A stretch of 64,000 nucleotides of DNA from Arthrobacter sp. AFG20 (GTDB lineage Bacteria; Actinomycetota; Actinomycetes; Actinomycetales; Micrococcaceae). The notes under the pieces were generated by a model. That model did no database searches, was not told the DNA's origin, and worked only from the letters and a program-made list of their open reading frames with translations. A program made the position numbers and the translations under genes. Location of the stretch: the NCBI RefSeq assembly GCF_002892795.1, contig NZ_PJMC01000003.1, forward strand, positions 248,001 through 312,000. The letters run 5' to 3'. The first letter of the stretch is position 1; the number at the start of each line of letters is the position of its first letter. This document shows positions 35,343-43,410 of this stretch, in pieces.

Positions 35343-35678
35343 TCACATGTGGGCACGGACACTACTGTGGCCGGAGAGGCGGGAGAGCCCCGCCCCTGAA
35401 AGAAAGTTGCTGCTGCCGTTGCGGATTGCTGCGGCTTGAGTGGCACGGAACCTGGGTTGCATCTGCTCACCGCTGTGGCCGGTGCTCTGATCCCGGACTA
35501 AGCCAGTGCCGGCGATCTCCCGGACAAGGGCTATGGCCGCTGCTACTGCCCGTTTCGTGGCAAACGTCTCCGAGGAGGTCGCCCACGTGGTCCCGGAAGA
35601 ATCCACCAGTCTGAACCGGTAGCCGCCGTCGGGAGACGAGAAGACTTCGAATTGACCGGACATGGCAGTCTGCTCCAT
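35343..35678 (-). CDS. DUF1508 (YegP-like) protein
   Basis: A 111-residue protein; AAGGGGGAG precedes ATG 35678. Residues 7-60 are one DUF1508 unit: GQFEVFSSPDGGYRFRLVDS, then SSETFATKRAVAAAIALVRE. The family is small, basic and of unknown function, often stress-related. About 45 extra residues at the C-terminus have low complexity and may be read-through. Confidence 0.8.
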   Translation of the reverse strand: MEQTAMSGQFEVFSSPDGGYRFRLVDSSGTTWATSSETFATKRAVAAAIALVREIAGTGLVRDQSTGHSGEQMQPRFRATQAAAIRNGSSNFLSGAGLSRLSGHSSVRAHM

Positions 35679-36041
35679 CTCTCCCCCTTGGGAGTGACGA
35701 TCAACGAAACCCGGCCCCGGTTGAGCATCGGCAGTCACAAGGTCACACCTCGATCCAAGACCAAGCCCGGATCCACAAGGTGATGTCCTGCTGCAGGAAG
35801 CCGCCCGCGGGCGTTGTTGCGCTGGAACAATGAGGACGGGTTCTGCATACCGTCTGGAGGCAAATATCCTAACCACGGCAGTAGGTCCTTGAAAAGCCGC
35901 CGCCACCTCGAGCACAAGCACACCCCAAGACGGCTCCCGAGGCCAAGGCCCAGAGACAGGGCCGCACGACCTGCCTGGCCAAGCAACCCCGCGGGCGGCG
36001 GCAGCCGCCGCGGGAAGGGCCGTCCCGTGAGGCCGAAAGTG
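35679..36041. other. Intergenic stretch
   Basis: Long Arg/Pro-rich open frames here are composition artefacts on both strands. No gene, repeat or RNA recognised. Confidence 0.4.
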
Positions 36042-36182
36042 TCAGCCGCGGAGCGAGATCTCGGAAAACGAGATCTCGGGGAGGGACTCATCATCGGCCG
36101 CAACCCATGCGGTGAAGTCTGCGTACGACATAAAAGAGTAGTAGTCACAGAACCTCGCACCCGCTCGTTCATACGTGCCCAC
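36042..36182 (-). CDS. Small acidic protein (46 aa)
   Basis: GTG 36182 lies 11 nt behind a near-perfect Shine-Dalgarno (AAAGGAGGAG). The 46-residue product begins MGTYERAGARFCDYYSFMSY, continues ADFTAWVAADDE and ends with a duplicated element EISFSEIS. It has normal composition with many aromatic residues, unlike the overlapping Arg-rich frames. The DNA repeat CGAGATCTCG (twice, 36054-36078) is explained by this duplicated peptide. Family unknown. Confidence 0.5.
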   Translation of the reverse strand: MGTYERAGARFCDYYSFMSYADFTAWVAADDESLPEISFSEISLRG

Positions 36183-36404
36183 GCTGGTTGGTACTCCTCC
36201 TTTCTTAACCGTCTAATCCTTAAAACCGACATTGCGGATTGCGCATTCCCACTGAAGCGAAGCGAGACCGAACGCTGGGAGGACCGAAGGGCTCCCAGCG
36301 CCGGAGGAACCCGTGCGGCCGAGCCCAGGCTGGCGCTACTCCCGGTGACCGCCCTTCCATTGCTCGACGCGTCTACCGTGAGCGCCTACGGGCGGGAAAC
36401 TGTC

Positions 36405-36455
36405 TTGCCAGCGCGTGGTGCCGGTGCTATTAAATCTATGTCAGCGGATATAGAT
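36405..36455 (+). promoter_or_regulatory. Stress promoter 1 with 22-bp near-palindromic operator
   Basis: TTGCCA (36405-36410), 17 bp ending in GTGC, TATTAA (36428-36433), then directly the operator 36434-36455 of the form ATCTAT-N10-ATAGAT. Same architecture as the promoters at 38926 and 41985. It precedes the 106-aa gene and the FMN reductase and protease genes. 36183-36404 has no gene. Confidence 0.75.
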
Positions 36456-36566
36456 TGACGTGGTCCTGGGTCACGCCGGGAAAGCAGCATACTTCGCACC
36501 ACAACCGTATTGCCCGTTTCGCCAGGACATGGCCGTCCTGGTGCATCCCGAATGGAGGCAAAGACA

Positions 36567-36887
36567 ATGACGATCCAGTACATGGACGACGGGTTCGCTC
36601 CCCATGTTGACCGGGGCCTGGCAGCGGCCAGGGCGCGTCTTGATTCCGGGGCTGCGGGCCGGGACCAGGGCGGGGAGGCGGAGAGGCACTCCCGGGCTAT
36701 GGTGGAACACATTCTCGCCCTGGAACCCGAACGCGTCCCTGCCGTCACGGCTGAACTGTTCGCCGAGGCCATCGCCGTAGCCAACGCTGTCCGGCAATCC
36801 CAAGGAAGAGGACCTGTTACGTCTTTCCGTGCCAGGGACTTTTGGGAGATTTTGAAGGATCTGGTTGACAGCGTGTTGGAGCAGTAG
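36567..36887 (+). CDS. Hypothetical stress-island protein (106 aa)
   Basis: ATG 36567 with GGAGG eight bases upstream. The protein is alpha-helical and acidic: HVDRGLAAARARLDSG, then HSRAMVEHILALEPERVPAV, then FRARDFWEILKDLVDSVLEQ. No family recognised. It is the first gene after stress promoter 1, so it probably belongs to the same regulon as the Hsp20 genes. Confidence 0.65.
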   Translation: MTIQYMDDGFAPHVDRGLAAARARLDSGAAGRDQGGEAERHSRAMVEHILALEPERVPAVTAELFAEAIAVANAVRQSQGRGPVTSFRARDFWEILKDLVDSVLEQ

Positions 36888-37034
36888 CCGCATCAGTCCT
36901 GTACCGGAGTACCGGCCCGCTTGGCCGGCGGGGTTCGCGGCGAAGCGCCGCGTTCGCCGAACGGTGTTCTCGCTCCGAACGTAGCACGTGCTGGCGTAAG
37001 GCGTTGGAGAAGGTTATTGAAGGGAGTGGTTTGC

Positions 37035-37592
37035 GTGGTGAAGATTGCTGTGGTGGTGGGCAGCACCCGGCCGGGCCGGCGGAGCAAGCAGGTGGCTGAC
37101 TGGGTGCTGGCCAGGGCAACCGCCCGGGGCGGTGCTGACTTCGAGATGCTGGACCTGGCTGATTACGACCTGCCTCTGTTGGACGAACCGATGCCGCCGT
37201 CCCTGGGCAAGTACCAGCACGAACACACCAAGTTCTGGGCGGCCACGATCGCCCGGTTCGACGGGTTCATCTTCGTCACGGCCGAATACAACCACTCCGT
37301 GCCCGGGGTCCTGAAGAACGCCTTGGATTATCTTTACGAGGAATGGAACAACAAGGCCGCCGGCTTTGTCTCCTACGGCAGCGCCGGTGGAGTCCGTGCG
37401 GCAGAAAACCTGCGCCTGATCGCCGGTGAACTCCAAATGGCCGACGTCCGAGCCCAGGTGGCGTTGCCCTTTGCCACGGACTTCGAAAACTTCACCACGT
37501 TCACGCCCAGCACCGCCGCGGAAGAAGCCCTGGAACCACTCCTGCAGCAGCTCATTGCCTGGGCAACAGCGCTTAAAACGCTCCGCACCTAA
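37035..37592 (+). CDS. NAD(P)H-dependent FMN reductase
   Basis: A 185-residue flavodoxin-fold reductase starting at GTG 37035 (GAAGGGAG upstream). FMN phosphate loop GSTRPGRRSKQVADW, and the family motifs FVTAEYNHSVPGVLKNALDYLY and FVSYGSAGGVRAAENLR. Members reduce FMN, quinones or azo dyes with NAD(P)H. In the stress island it may defend against quinones or oxidants (inference). Confidence 0.92.
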   Translation: MVKIAVVVGSTRPGRRSKQVADWVLARATARGGADFEMLDLADYDLPLLDEPMPPSLGKYQHEHTKFWAATIARFDGFIFVTAEYNHSVPGVLKNALDYLYEEWNNKAAGFVSYGSAGGVRAAENLRLIAGELQMADVRAQVALPFATDFENFTTFTPSTAAEEALEPLLQQLIAWATALKTLRT

Positions 37593-37645
37593 TGCTGAGG
37601 AGGTGCGCCGGGCGGCACAGGCCCCGTAAGAGAGAGGAATATCCA

Positions 37646-38803
37646 ATGCACCCCCGGAAACCGTCACGCCGCGTCTCCCGCGTGGGCGGGATGGCGTGCG
37701 CGGCAGCGGTACTCGCAGCGATCCTGTCCGGATGCACGGCTCCCGGCCAGGCCCCGGCTGCGTCATCACCGCAGCCGTCCGGCAGCGCCACAGGCAGCCC
37801 ATTAGGGAGTGCTTCAGGTGGTGCACCAGGGGGCGGGGTCTCGCCGGGCCAGCCGTCCCAGGCGCCATCATCACCGGCACAGGGCGGCCCGGGGACCGGT
37901 CAAGGGCCGGTTGATATTCCCACGATTGTCAGCAACGTCCAGCCATCTGTCGTGACCGTCTTCACCGACGGCGGGCTGGGAAGCGGCGTGGTGTATTCGA
38001 AGGACGGGCTGATCCTCACCAACGAGCACGTGGTGCGCGGAAACCGCGCTGTGGAGGTGGGCTTCGCCGATGGCCGCCGGGTAGCCGGAACGGTACGGGC
38101 AATGGACCCCATCTCGGACCTTGCCTTGGTGGAGGCAAAGCGGACAGGCCTCCCTGCCGCCAAATTCCAGCCTGCCCTGCCCCGCATCGGCGAGCTCGCC
38201 GTCGTGATCGGTTCACCGCTCGGGTTTGAGAACACGGCGACGGCCGGCATCATCTCGGGCCTGCACCGGCAGATCCCGGGGTCTGCGTCCAGCAGCCAGT
38301 CCCTGGTAGACCTCATCCAAACCGATGCCGCGATCAGCCCCGGCAACTCCGGCGGCGCAGTCGTGAACAGCAGGGGCGAAGTGGTCGGGATCAGCGAGGC
38401 CTACATACCCCCGCAGTCCGGGGCCGTGGCACTCGGCTTCGCCATCCCGGCCGCCACCGCGGTAAAGGTAGCCGACCAACTCCGTGCGGACGGAACCGCC
38501 GAGCACTCCTTCATCGGCCTGGGACTGGGCGAGATCACCCAGCAGATCGCCGAAGAACTGGGGCTGCCGGACACCCGCGGGGCGCTGGCACTCACGGTCC
38601 AGGAAGGCGGCCCCGCAGACAAGGCCGGTATCCGGCCCGGTGACGTCCTCACCAGACTCGACGGCGACGAGCTCGCATCCCCCGAGGACCTGCTCGCCGC
38701 GCTGAGAAGCAAAAGCCCCGGCCAAACAGTCACCGTCGAATTCCGTCGAGGAACGGCCCGGCAAGAGGTCAAAGTTCCGCTTGCAGCACGCCCTGCCTCA
38801 TAG
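37646..38803 (+). CDS. HtrA/DegP-type serine protease lipoprotein with PDZ domain
   Basis: About 385 residues; AGAGAGG precedes ATG 37646. A lipobox LSGC after a hydrophobic segment anchors it outside the membrane; a Ser/Pro/Gly linker follows. Trypsin-fold triad: His in LTNEHVVRG, Asp in ISDLALVEA, Ser in SPGNSGGAVV. The C-terminal PDZ domain includes VQEGGPADKAGIRPGDVL. HtrA proteases degrade or refold damaged envelope proteins under heat and oxidative stress. It lies between the two Hsp20 promoters, close behind the FMN reductase. Confidence 0.93.
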   Translation: MHPRKPSRRVSRVGGMACAAAVLAAILSGCTAPGQAPAASSPQPSGSATGSPLGSASGGAPGGGVSPGQPSQAPSSPAQGGPGTGQGPVDIPTIVSNVQPSVVTVFTDGGLGSGVVYSKDGLILTNEHVVRGNRAVEVGFADGRRVAGTVRAMDPISDLALVEAKRTGLPAAKFQPALPRIGELAVVIGSPLGFENTATAGIISGLHRQIPGSASSSQSLVDLIQTDAAISPGNSGGAVVNSRGEVVGISEAYIPPQSGAVALGFAIPAATAVKVADQLRADGTAEHSFIGLGLGEITQQIAEELGLPDTRGALALTVQEGGPADKAGIRPGDVLTRLDGDELASPEDLLAALRSKSPGQTVTVEFRRGTARQEVKVPLAARPAS

Positions 38804-38925
38804 CCCCTCCACTGGCGGCCCCACCCCGCGGGCCCATCAAGGCGCCAACCGAATCCTGTTGGACTGACCGTGCTGCTCCCCCGGCAACCCCGGCTACGGC
38901 GGCGGAGTTTCACCGTCCCAACCTC

Positions 38926-38976
38926 TTGCCAATGGTTAACGGAAGTGGTAGAAAATCTGTATCAACGGATATAGAT
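38926..38976 (+). promoter_or_regulatory. Stress promoter 2 with operator, upstream of hsp20
   Basis: TTGCCA (38926-38931), 17 bp, TAGAAA (38949-38954), operator 38955-38976 of the form ATCTGT-N10-ATAGAT. The right half GGATATAGAT is identical to promoters 1 and 3. The operator starts exactly at the base after the -10, so a bound protein would cover the start site. Confidence 0.75.
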
Positions 38977-39010
38977 CCGACCCAGTCAATGATGATCAAG
39001 GAGGCATGTC

Positions 39011-39436
39011 ATGTTGATGATGAGCGATCCCTTCCGCCAGCTGGACCGGCTTGCCCAGCAGGTCTTCGGCACGGCCGCACACCCGGCCGCCATGCCACTG
39101 GATGCCTGGCGGGAGGACAGCGAGTTTGTGATCGCGGTCGACCTGCCCGGCGTGGACGTGAACTCAATCGACGTCGACATCGAGCGGAACGTCCTGACCG
39201 TGAAGGCTGAACGGAAGAACACCGCCCCCGAAGGGGCCGAACTGGTGGCCGCTGAGCGGCCGCAGGGCGTCTTCAGCCGGCAGCTGGTCCTGGGCGAGGC
39301 GTTGGATGCCGAGAACGTGACCGCCGGATACGACGGCGGGGTGCTGACCCTGCGTATCCCGGTCGCTGCCAAGGCACAGCCACGAAAGATCGAAATCACC
39401 AGCGGCCAGGGCGCCCAGCAGCAGATCAGTGCCTAA
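39011..39436 (+). CDS. Small heat-shock protein (Hsp20 family), copy 1
   Basis: 141 residues; AAGGAGG lies six bases before ATG 39011. Alpha-crystallin domain: [43 protein letters not shown] and the conserved GVLTLRIPV near the C-terminus. It forms ATP-independent holdase oligomers that bind unfolding proteins. It is a close paralogue of the copy at 41459-41884, and both have the same promoter/operator type. Confidence 0.95.
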   Translation: MLMMSDPFRQLDRLAQQVFGTAAHPAAMPLDAWREDSEFVIAVDLPGVDVNSIDVDIERNVLTVKAERKNTAPEGAELVAAERPQGVFSRQLVLGEALDAENVTAGYDGGVLTLRIPVAAKAQPRKIEITSGQGAQQQISA

Positions 39437-39553
39437 CCGGCAGCGAGGGACGCCGAACCGCCCAGGCTGTTTCAGGGCGGCTGGCCTTCAGCGATGAACG
39501 CCGGTGCGTCTTTCGCGCAGAGGCAGGAACAGCAGGCCAGGGGTCCCCTCCCC

Positions 39554-39594
39554 GGCGCGGTCCCCGGTACCACCGATGACCCGGGGACCGCGCC
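39554..39594 (+). terminator. Terminator after hsp20
   Basis: Perfect 14-bp stem GGCGCGGTCCCCGG with a 13-nt loop, 118 bp after the hsp20 stop and before the next gene. Confidence 0.65.
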
Positions 39595-39651
39595 ATTACA
39601 CGACGAAGGTGCACACCCCCAGACAATGAGGAGGACGGGAGACTCGCTGCA

Positions 39652-40428
39652 ATGCCAGTCACACGCAACGTGGCCTGGGACAGGCGTTTGGAATCCTTCA
39701 AGGGCAGGGACACGACACAGTACGTGCTCACGGCTGCCTCCATGGCCCGGACGTGCGCCGCCCGCCGGGGGACCCTTGAGACCGGTGAGCCGCTCTCACT
39801 GCTGGTAAACGTCACGGAAAGCACCGCACCGGACGGAACCAGTTACGTCACCTTCACCGACTGCGTCTGCCACCGCCGCTGCAGTGATCCCGGGCTGAGT
39901 GTCCAGCACAGCCAGTGGGCGCCAAACAAACTCACCCCCATGGCCGCACGGATGGTCCTCCCCCGGCAGTCCGGCGACGGACAGGAACACCCAGTGCCGG
40001 TGCTGGCCTACACGCTGGTCCCGGTCGTGGCTTTTCGGGAGAACGACGGCGACCTGACCTCCGCCCTCGTCTCGATCCTGCTCTTCCACGGCTTCCAATT
40101 GGCCATGAGCCCGGACTTCGGCGACATCCTGGAAGACGCCGTCGAAACGTCAGCCAGCTGCAGCTTCGCCGTGACACCTCAGGGCCTGATCACCCTCAGC
40201 ATCGGCGACAGAACCCTGTTCGGGGAACAGCTCCACCAGGATGAACCCAACGACGCGCTGTGGCTCAAGGCCGCCCGCGGCGGCCATGTCCTGGTCATCA
40301 GCGGGGACAACCTCATCATCACCACCAATGGCCTCGACATCCGTCATGCAGCAGCGCAGGGAACACTGGTCATCGGCACCGTCCCCGTCCCCGTCCGCCC
40401 ACAGGCCATCGACCCCCTGCCCCGCTGA
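39652..40428 (+). CDS. Hypothetical protein (258 aa)
   Basis: ATG 39652 follows GAGGACGGGAG. The protein is soluble, without signal peptide or clear transmembrane segments; a Cys pair in TDCVCHRRCSD could bind metal. Later segments (VLAYTLVPVVAFRENDGDLT, CSFAVTPQGLITLSIGDRTL) look like beta-sheet domains. I know no family for it. Its place among heat-shock genes suggests a stress role. Confidence 0.65.
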   Translation: MPVTRNVAWDRRLESFKGRDTTQYVLTAASMARTCAARRGTLETGEPLSLLVNVTESTAPDGTSYVTFTDCVCHRRCSDPGLSVQHSQWAPNKLTPMAARMVLPRQSGDGQEHPVPVLAYTLVPVVAFRENDGDLTSALVSILLFHGFQLAMSPDFGDILEDAVETSASCSFAVTPQGLITLSIGDRTLFGEQLHQDEPNDALWLKAARGGHVLVISGDNLIITTNGLDIRHAAAQGTLVIGTVPVPVRPQAIDPLPR

Positions 40429-40478
40429 TACCAAGGTACGTGCTCGCCCAACGGGACAGAAACTACTCCACCAGCAAG

Positions 40479-40868
40479 CTACTCCGCGAGCGGAGGCGGG
40501 CCGAAGAGGAATTCGTTGGCGTGCGACACGGCTTTGCGGAATGCGTCATTCCGAAGCGCCACGAGGTGTTCGCTGTCATCCTTGCCGGGCTCAAGGAAGC
40601 CGGTAAAGCCCGGGCGAAGCACCCAGATATCCCCGGCGGGCGGCAGGTAGAACACCGCAAAGGAACGGTGCTGGCGGTCGTCGTCGGTCCAGATGGGCAC
40701 CACGGCCAGGGCCGCCCCGGTTGCTGGGTTGATCCATTGTGCGCGGGGCAGCGGCTCCTCATAGGCCTCGGGGTCCAGGAACGGGGCTGTGCCCTTGCCC
40801 CAACGCTGCTCGAAACGCTCATGGAAGGCCGGGATCAGATGTGAATCGTAGCGGCGCCAGTCGCTCAT
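40479..40868 (-). CDS. Hypothetical protein next to a DnaJ gene (129 aa)
   Basis: ATG 40868 with AGGAGA upstream. Soluble, aromatic-rich protein: MSDWRRYDSHLIPAFHERFE, later FAVFYLPPAGDIWVLRPGF. No family recognised. The J-domain gene ends 36 bp upstream of its start, so the two are likely co-transcribed with Hsp20 copy 2. Confidence 0.65.
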   Translation of the reverse strand: MSDWRRYDSHLIPAFHERFEQRWGKGTAPFLDPEAYEEPLPRAQWINPATGAALAVVPIWTDDDRQHRSFAVFYLPPAGDIWVLRPGFTGFLEPGKDDSEHLVALRNDAFRKAVSHANEFLFGPPPLAE

Positions 40869-40904
40869 CGGGGTAGTTCTCCTCTGGATCTGTTGCATGT
40901 GTTG

Positions 40905-41330
40905 TTACGCCCACGGTCCGCTCTCCCACCTGACGGCAGTGGCGCGCAGTGGCGGCTCCCGGCGCCGGACCACGCGGACCGGAATATCTTGCGGACTGCT
41001 GCCGTTCCGCCTTCCGGCGCTCCGGCTGGTGCCCTGGCCGCTCTCTTCCGAACGTCCCGGCCGGTTGTCCTCCGCCGGTGGATCACCGGGCCCTGTCCGG
41101 GAGGCTTCCCGGTCGTAGGCGTGGCGGCGCTTGGGGTCACGGAGCACGGCGAAGGCCTGCATGATCAGCTGCAGTTCGGCAGGCGCGGCCCCCTCCCCGG
41201 CAACATCGGGGCCGGCAAGATCGGGGTGGTGCCGGCGCATGAGAGAGCGGTAGGCGCGCGCAATTTCCTGTGGCGAAGCGCCACGGGAAACATGCAGGAC
41301 CGCGTAGTAGTCCGGGACAGGTCTGGCCAT
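40905..41330 (-). CDS. DnaJ-domain protein
   Basis: 141 residues. An N-terminal J domain with DYYAVLHVSRGASPQEI and the HPD tripeptide in RRHHPDL; helix IV ends in DPKRRHAYD. The rest is Gly/Ser/Arg-rich and basic, without the zinc or substrate-binding domains of full DnaJ, so it is a type III J protein that may recruit DnaK to specific clients. It lies between Hsp20 copy 2 and a gene of unknown function. Confidence 0.9.
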   Translation of the reverse strand: MARPVPDYYAVLHVSRGASPQEIARAYRSLMRRHHPDLAGPDVAGEGAAPAELQLIMQAFAVLRDPKRRHAYDREASRTGPGDPPAEDNRPGRSEESGQGTSRSAGRRNGSSPQDIPVRVVRRREPPLRATAVRWESGPWA

Positions 41331-41458
41331 CTGAAGCCTGTTGCTGCTGCAGGATTGTGCTGGTCGTTTGCGGTTGCCGGTGGCAGCGGTCCGGGGCGGC
41401 CTCCGGCAGACACCCGAAGGCAGGAACCGGAGGCCGCCCCGTCAACCGCATCGAAGGG

Positions 41459-41884
41459 CTACGTCTCGATCTGGTGCTGCTGGCCTTTGCTTTCGATCTC
41501 GATCTTGCGCGGCTTTGCCTGCTCGGCGACCGGGATCCGCAGCGTCAGCACGCCGACGTCGTAACTCGCCTTGATGTTCTCCGCGTCCAGCGTGTCGCCA
41601 AGGATAAGCTGCCGGCTGAAGACGCCGCGCGGCCGCTCGGAGACCACCAGCTCCACGTTGGGCTGGGTGGCGTCCCGGCGCTCCGCCCGCACAGTGAGGA
41701 CGTTCCTCTCAACATTCAGGTCCACGGCGTCGGGCGAAATCCCGGGCAGGTCAAACGCCACCACAAATTCCCCGTCTTCCTGCCACGCGTCCATCGGCAT
41801 CGCCGCCGGACGGGCCGCTGTTCCGAAGACCTGCTGGGTGAGCCGGTCCAGCTCACGGAACGGATCAGTACGGATAAGCATCAT
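41459..41884 (-). CDS. Small heat-shock protein (Hsp20 family), copy 2
   Basis: 141 residues, aligned end to end with copy 1: [48 protein letters not shown] and GVLTLRIPV. It is transcribed divergently from the HspR-like MerR gene, and the shared intergenic region carries stress promoter 3. It probably leads a short operon with the J-domain gene and the gene at 40479. Confidence 0.95.
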   Translation of the reverse strand: MMLIRTDPFRELDRLTQQVFGTAARPAAMPMDAWQEDGEFVVAFDLPGISPDAVDLNVERNVLTVRAERRDATQPNVELVVSERPRGVFSRQLILGDTLDAENIKASYDVGVLTLRIPVAEQAKPRKIEIESKGQQHQIET

Positions 41885-41932
41885 TTCCCACTCCCTTCAG
41901 CATCTAGGTTTCGTCGCTACCCACCGCCGCAC

Positions 41933-41985
41933 ATCTGTGACGGTGGATATAGATTTCTTATAGCACTGGTGACAAACTGGTGCAA
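41933..41985 (-). promoter_or_regulatory. Stress promoter 3 with operator, between hsp20 copy 2 and the MerR gene
   Basis: On the minus strand TTGCAC (41985-41980), 17 bp ending GTGC, TATAAG (41962-41957), then two bases and the operator 41954-41933 (ATCTAT-N10-ACAGAT on this strand). It lies 49 bp before hsp20 and 62 bp before the MerR start, so one operator may control both directions, including autoregulation. Confidence 0.75.
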
Positions 41986-42016
41986 GAGGAAATCAGAGCG
42001 AATTGACGGGAAACTC

Positions 42017-42328
42017 GTGGCAAAACAACGCAGCAGCGGGCGCGGGCTGTACGCCATTTCGGTGGTGGCGGAACTCCTGGGGACGGGTCAGCAAAACATC
42101 CGGCTCTATGAACGCCGCGGCCTGCTCACCCCGGAACGGACCGAGGGCGGCACCCGCCAGTACAGTGAATCCGACCTTGCCGTCCTGCGCCGGATCGGAG
42201 AGCTTCTGGACGAAGGGCTCAACCTGGCCGGTGTAGCCAAGGTACTGGAACTGGAAGTGGACAACGCCCGGCTGCGGCGCCAGTTAAAGCGCGCCCGAAG
42301 CGCCCGCCCGGACGACAACGGCATGTGA
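42017..42328 (+). CDS. HspR-like MerR-family regulator
   Basis: A 103-residue protein with GTG start at 42017. The MerR helix-turn-helix and wing LYAISVVAELLGTGQQNIRL followed by YERRGLLTPERTEGGTRQYS resemble HspR, the actinobacterial repressor of dnaK and other chaperone genes; a short coiled coil LELEVDNARLRRQLKRA ends the protein. It lacks the longer tail of typical HspR. Divergence from hsp20 and the shared operator make it the best candidate to control the 22-bp sites in this island. Classical HspR binds another repeat (HAIR), so its specificity would be new. Confidence 0.88.
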   Translation: MAKQRSSGRGLYAISVVAELLGTGQQNIRLYERRGLLTPERTEGGTRQYSESDLAVLRRIGELLDEGLNLAGVAKVLELEVDNARLRRQLKRARSARPDDNGM

Positions 42329-42355
42329 AGCAGCCAAAACCCTCGCGCGGCCTAA

Positions 42356-42385
42356 GGCCGACTGCCTGCGAGCAGGCAGTCGGCC
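42356..42385. terminator. Bidirectional terminator
   Basis: Perfect 13-bp stem GGCCGACTGCCTG with loop CGAG, 28 bp after the MerR stop and facing the end of the minus-strand gene at 42444. Confidence 0.7.
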
Positions 42386-42443
42386 ACAGCCACCCCGAAC
42401 AGTCCCGTACGCCACACATCGTTCCGGGACGCCTTCTCCGCTT

Positions 42444-42692
42444 CTAGGACAGGCCTGCAATCCCGGGCTGCTTCCAGGACGGTTCCCGCCCGGGGATGTT
42501 CCGGCTGAGTAGATCCAGCAGTTCCCCCTGGTCCAGGCCGGTCGCCTCGCTGACCTCGGCAAGGGTGGCATCCCCGGTGCGCAGCAGCGCGGTCGCGGAT
42601 TCCCGCAGCGTCCGGCATGCCACCTCCAGGGTGGTTTCGGCGGTTGCTATGACCGCCGCCAGCGCCCGCAGCCTCTGAAGTTCTGGGTTCAT
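42444..42692 (-). CDS. Small hypothetical protein with possible helix-turn-helix (82 aa)
   Basis: From ATG 42692. Helical: LQRLRALAAVIATAETTLEV and RTGDATLAEVSEATGLDQGE, the second resembling a helix-turn-helix. A longer frame runs back to 42779 but crosses the tRNA fragment. It is the first gene behind stress promoter 4, so it is likely a further regulon member. Confidence 0.55.
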   Translation of the reverse strand: MNPELQRLRALAAVIATAETTLEVACRTLRESATALLRTGDATLAEVSEATGLDQGELLDLLSRNIPGREPSWKQPGIAGLS

Positions 42693-42754
42693 TTTCGCAT
42701 CACCGCCCCTTCGTCTGGACCCCGCGGACCAGGAGCCGGTGGAATGATCCGGCG

Positions 42755-42791
42755 TGCACCCGGTGGGGCTCGAACCCACGACCCGAGGACC
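42755..42791 (-). pseudogene. 3' fragment of a tRNA gene
   Basis: On the minus strand GTGGGTTCGAGCCCCAC forms a perfect T-arm, followed by CGGGTGCA, a tRNA acceptor 3' strand with discriminator base. The complementary 5' acceptor GCACCCG is absent upstream, where stress promoter 4 sits instead. Such 3' tRNA fragments are typical leftovers at integration sites. Isotype cannot be told. Confidence 0.6.
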
Positions 42792-42826
42792 ATAGATTTT
42801 TTAGCACTGCCGCAGCGCGGACGCAA
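42792..42826 (-). promoter_or_regulatory. Stress promoter 4 with half operator
   Basis: On the minus strand TTGCGT (42826-42821), 17 bp ending GTGC, TAAAAA (42803-42798), then ATCTAT (42797-42792), the same arrangement as promoters 1-3. The right half of the operator is replaced by the tRNA fragment. It points toward the gene at 42444-42692. Confidence 0.6.
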
Positions 42827-43410
42827 GAACCATTGACCTGGCGAAGAGAGTTCGTCCCGGCGACACCGCTGCAGGTGAGGGTCGAGTTTGGAAGCCACCT
42901 CCCAGGAGATAAGCTGCGCCGTCGGAAACCGCCCGGGGATGTACGCAGTGATGTCGGCAGGACCAGCCTCGGACTAGAACTCGCGACAGGCCTTGGCGCT
43001 GCGCTGACTCCGGGAATTAGCTCCTGGCGAGATGCCAAGATCTCCTGCAGCTCAGACTCCCCCGCGTAGCCTGCATCGGCTATGCCAGCCAAGACCCGTC
43101 GCTCTGCCGAATGAGTATCCCACTCATGCTTACCGACCTTTCGATGGGAGCCGTGGGTGATCCCGCTGGCTTTGACTGGGACGATTCCCGCGGGCGATGC
43201 CTGATCTGTTCCGAGTGAGGGGCCAATGGCGCGGGCGGAGGTGGAAGGCCGGTGAAAGGCAGGAGTCAGCGCTGGATTCTGTTGCAGGGGCCGAAGGATC
43301 GGCATTGCGCGGACTTACTAACCCCTCCCAGGGGTCATTGAGTTGGGAGTTCCCGGGCGGCAGGAAGTGAAGGCGCCCCCGGGGCAATCCTTGGAGCAAG
43401 AATTCCTGAC
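42827..43410. other. Stretch without recognisable gene
   Basis: About 580 bp. The open frames are Arg/Pro/Ser-rich and mutually antisense. A minus-strand piece around 43000-43120 (ERRVLAGIADAGYAGESELQ) has normal composition but no start, end or family. Confidence 0.4.

Noticed and set aside
36054-36078. Two copies of the palindrome CGAGATCTCG as a regulatory site or terminator
   Set aside because: They fall inside the small gene at 36042-36182 and encode the duplicated EIS peptide, which explains them better.
35814-36458. Plus-strand frame of 214 codons
   Set aside because: Composition is Arg/Pro-rich with no domain, it runs across stress promoter 1, and it is antisense to a more convincing small gene.
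37592-37645. Upstream ATG for the protease overlapping the FMN reductase stop
   Set aside because: It would put 18 basic residues before the signal peptide; ATG 37646 has a ribosome binding site and gives a normal lipoprotein signal.
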